DNA from: Oscillospiraceae bacterium
GTDB taxonomy: Bacteria; Bacillota; Clostridia; Oscillospirales; Ruminococcaceae
Direction of reading: 5' to 3'
DNA length: 8,702 nucleotides
Assembly: GCA_900752625.1 (NCBI GenBank)
Contig: CAADWC010000091.1
Coordinates: forward strand, 1-8,702
Shown here in pieces: positions 6,939 through 8,702 of the stretch. The translations under genes were made by a program, and so were the position numbers. The notes below the pieces were generated by a model, which was not told the DNA's origin, made no database searches, and saw only the letters and a list, made by a program, of their open reading frames with translations. Positions within the stretch are counted from its first letter, which is position 1. Every line of letters starts with the position of its first letter.

Positions 6939-8702
6939 ATGAATAATATAGGCTATTGGAAAAGTGATAAAGCAGGTCTGCCTTGCTTTGAATATACTGG
7001 TAATATCCCATATTCTGCAAAGCTTGACAACGGAAACGCAGTTAAGCTTCCGGACGATCCTTGGTTTCTTCTGGGTAATTATCGCTTTACGATGTTTGCT
7101 CACATCAGCGGAGAATATGAACTGATAAGCGGGCAGCGTTCATGGGCAAGGATAAATCAGGGAGAAAAGCGAAACAGCGGAGTAAACTCCTCTGTAATTT
7201 CCATTAACGGGAGAGAATACGTTCTGACAGGCATGAATTCTCCTGCTACGGATTCTGAAAAGTGCAGAAGAATTTTTGGCTGCGGCTTTGCAAATTATTC
7301 ATACAGAATTGACGGCATTTCGGTAAACAGAAACCTTTCAGTTAAGCCCTCCACAAGAGTGGATAACGGTGCTTCGGCTTTTCTGCTTACAGTTTCAGTC
7401 AAAAACCACAGCGGCAAAAATATTGACTTTTCATACAGCGAGTTTGTTGGTGCAAATTTCGAAACTATCCAGTTTCAGACCTATCCGAGAGAACGGCTGC
7501 CCTTAAAATACATATATAAATATTCTGAATTTGAGAAAGACAATTCTGCAAAGATCACAATCACAGCTAAAAGCAGCGACCCTCTGCTTATCCATAACAG
7601 AGAGGCAATGTCGAAGCACGATGCGTTTCCGCCTGTGCTTTTTATTAAGTCGTTGTCGGAAAACGCAGAGTTTTCAGGCGACAGCAACGGTATCTGCGCA
7701 ATCATTCCATTTACGCTTAAGCACGGTGAGGAGAAAGTTTTGCGGTTTATTATAGGCTATTCCTTTGAGTATCAATATTCTACTAAGGAAAATATTACTG
7801 CGGAACTTTTAACATATGAAAATGCGTCTGAGCCAGTCTGTGCTTATGCCGGCGACTGGCTGAAAAACATACCCGACTATGCCGATGAAAGGGACGAAGC
7901 GCTTCGCCGTGAACTGCGTTGGCATGTCTACAATCTTGAAGCAATGGCAACGTACAGCGAATATTATAACGAAACAAAAATTCCGCAGGGCACGATTTAT
8001 GATTATAACTGGGGTCAGCACGCAAGCGCCCGAGACAATTTCCAGCACGCTCTTCCGCTGGTTTATTACAATCCCATGCTTGCCAAAAGTGTGCTGAGAT
8101 ATATGTTGAAGCGTACCACGCCGTTCGGTGAAATACGTCTTATCGAGACAGGTAACGGCTATGCAGACAACGACCGATACTTTACCAGTGATCAGCAGTT
8201 GTATTTCTTCATGCTGTTGTCGGAGTATCTTCGTGTAACAAGCGATTATGAGTTTCTCAGTGAAAAATTGCAGCCGTATCCTGCAAAAAAACAGACGGAA
8301 ATGACCGCTGCGGATTTCGTTGAAAAATGCTTTATTTTCCTGCGCGACACAATCGGCACAGGAAGCCACGGACTTGTAAAGCTGCTTAATTCCGACTGGA
8401 ATGACGCTGTATACTATGTGGAAAAGGTTCCGTACAACAACATATTTTTTTCAGGCGAATCTCACATGAACTCAGCAATGGCTATAAGCATCTTCCAGAC
8501 GCTTATAGACGAGCTTAGGAAAGCGGCTGAAACCATAGAAGAACATGCAGATCAGCTTAACAGACTTTGTGAAAGTATGAGTCTTTACAGAAAAAATATA
8601 CTTCGTGCATTCCTTGACGATATGGGTGAGCGCAGCTTTCCTAGAAGAATGTATTTTAACGGAAGGTCTTACAGCGATGACAATATGTTCCTCGAACCGC
8701 AG
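6939..8702 (+). CDS. GH94-like (clan GH-Q) glycoside phosphorylase, C-terminus beyond the window
   Basis: GH94 enzymes cleave beta-linked disaccharides or oligosaccharides with inorganic phosphate, releasing a sugar-1-phosphate in the cytoplasm. The frame is open from the ATG to the last base: 588 residues of a protein usually around 800 long. Roughly the first 290 residues are beta-rich (residues 1-40 and GYSFEYQYS), as expected for the N-terminal beta-sandwich. From about residue 310 the sequence is helical, as expected for the (alpha/alpha)6 barrel, with WGQHASARDNFQHALPLVY, GNGYADNDRYFTSDQQLY, SDWNDA (Asp486 and Asp489, the DWND signature carrying the general acid) and SGESHMNSAMAI. The usual RDSxQD block appears as RDNFQH, so this is a divergent member and cellobiose specificity should not be assumed. 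There is no signal peptide. Family placement is by motif; a neighbouring GH-Q family such as GH149 or GH161 is an alternative. Confidence 0.8.
   Translation, partial: MNNIGYWKSDKAGLPCFEYTGNIPYSAKLDNGNAVKLPDDPWFLLGNYRFTMFAHISGEYELISGQRSWARINQGEKRNSGVNSSVISINGREYVLTGMNSPATDSEKCRRIFGCGFANYSYRIDGISVNRNLSVKPSTRVDNGASAFLLTVSVKNHSGKNIDFSYSEFVGANFETIQFQTYPRERLPLKYIYKYSEFEKDNSAKITITAKSSDPLLIHNREAMSKHDAFPPVLFIKSLSENAEFSGDSNGICAIIPFTLKHGEEKVLRFIIGYSFEYQYSTKENITAELLTYENASEPVCAYAGDWLKNIPDYADERDEALRRELRWHVYNLEAMATYSEYYNETKIPQGTIYDYNWGQHASARDNFQHALPLVYYNPMLAKSVLRYMLKRTTPFGEIRLIETGNGYADNDRYFTSDQQLYFFMLLSEYLRVTSDYEFLSEKLQPYPAKKQTEMTAADFVEKCFIFLRDTIGTGSHGLVKLLNSDWNDAVYYVEKVPYNNIFFSGESHMNSAMAISIFQTLIDELRKAAETIEEHADQLNRLCESMSLYRKNILRAFLDDMGERSFPRRMYFNGRSYSDDNMFLEPQ

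Larger units (their letters stand above)
6334..6942 (+). pseudogene. HAD subfamily IA phosphatase (YihX-like), interrupted by in-frame TAA
   Basis: HAD phosphatases hydrolyse small phosphate esters through an aspartyl-phosphate. Motif I is ILDIGDVLV with nucleophile Asp8. The following Gly instead of a second Asp matches the variant-3 group that includes the E. coli glucose-1-phosphate phosphatase YihX (from memory). Motif II is LSNIS (Ser108), motif III LIKPDPAIY (Lys141) and motif IV FIDDVEQN (Asp165, Asp166). The full reading is 202 codons, a normal length. Codon 125 is TAA (6706-6708), with the same frame open on both sides. The 124-residue product ends before motifs III and IV and should be inactive. 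The start follows GGAGG at 6324-6328, one base after the activase stop. The end overlaps the phosphorylase start as ATGA. Next to a phosphorylase, it could dephosphorylate a sugar-1-phosphate or a dead-end phosphosugar (inference). Confidence 0.87.

Noticed and set aside
3118..6942. Alternative genetic code reading TGA or TAA as sense
   Set aside because: TGA ends the radical enzyme, activase and HAD genes at exactly the places expected from the next gene's start, TAA ends the GH5 and epimerase genes, and Trp is encoded by TGG throughout.
7809..8369. Minus-strand open frame of 186 codons
   Set aside because: It is antisense to the clearly coding GH94-like gene, whose frame is unbroken with conserved motifs over the same bases.

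Overview
The window looks like part of one plus-strand carbohydrate-catabolism operon from an anaerobic Clostridia-type bacterium, plausibly a cellulolytic gut or rumen Ruminococcaceae. The evidence is a glycyl radical enzyme with its oxygen-sensitive activase, a GH5 cellulase-type lipoprotein, strong AGGAGG ribosome-binding sites, and moderately AT-leaning DNA with Firmicutes-like protein families. The genus is inference only. No taxonomic marker gene, RNA gene, mobile element or CRISPR array was seen.

Layout: an AT-rich leader with a probable promoter (1-140) precedes seven genes, all on the plus strand: ROK sugar kinase (141-1095, frameshifted); secreted GH5 endoglucanase-like lipoprotein (1164-2345); NanE-like sugar-6-phosphate 2-epimerase (2360-3103); glycyl radical enzyme (3118-5430, with an in-frame TGA at codon 39); its radical SAM activase (5427-6332); HAD-IA phosphatase (6334-6942, with an in-frame TAA at codon 125); and the N-terminal 588 residues of a GH94-like phosphorylase (6939 to the window end). 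After the 68-base gap that follows the kinase, gene spacing is 14, 14, -4, 1 and -4 bases, so the last six genes are almost certainly co-transcribed and partly translationally coupled.

Working model (inference): the lipoprotein trims a beta-glucan-type polysaccharide outside the cell. Imported oligosaccharides are split by the GH94-like phosphorylase into a sugar-1-phosphate and a shorter sugar. The HAD enzyme and ROK kinase adjust phosphorylation, the NanE-like enzyme epimerises C2 of a sugar phosphate, and the glycyl radical enzyme performs a radical elimination or C-O cleavage on a sugar-derived substrate. The radical enzyme has the GCxE active site of eliminase-type family members rather than the Cys-Cys of pyruvate formate-lyase. 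No NanA lyase, NagA/NagB, transporter, aldolase or regulator is present, so this is not a standard sialic-acid or N-acetylmannosamine locus. The combination of radical enzyme, epimerase, kinase and phosphorylase is the most interesting content.

Three of the seven genes carry a single-base inactivating lesion while every conserved motif is preserved on both sides. Either the assembly has consensus errors or the operon has begun to decay very recently. Long minus-strand reading frames here are shadows of the real genes.
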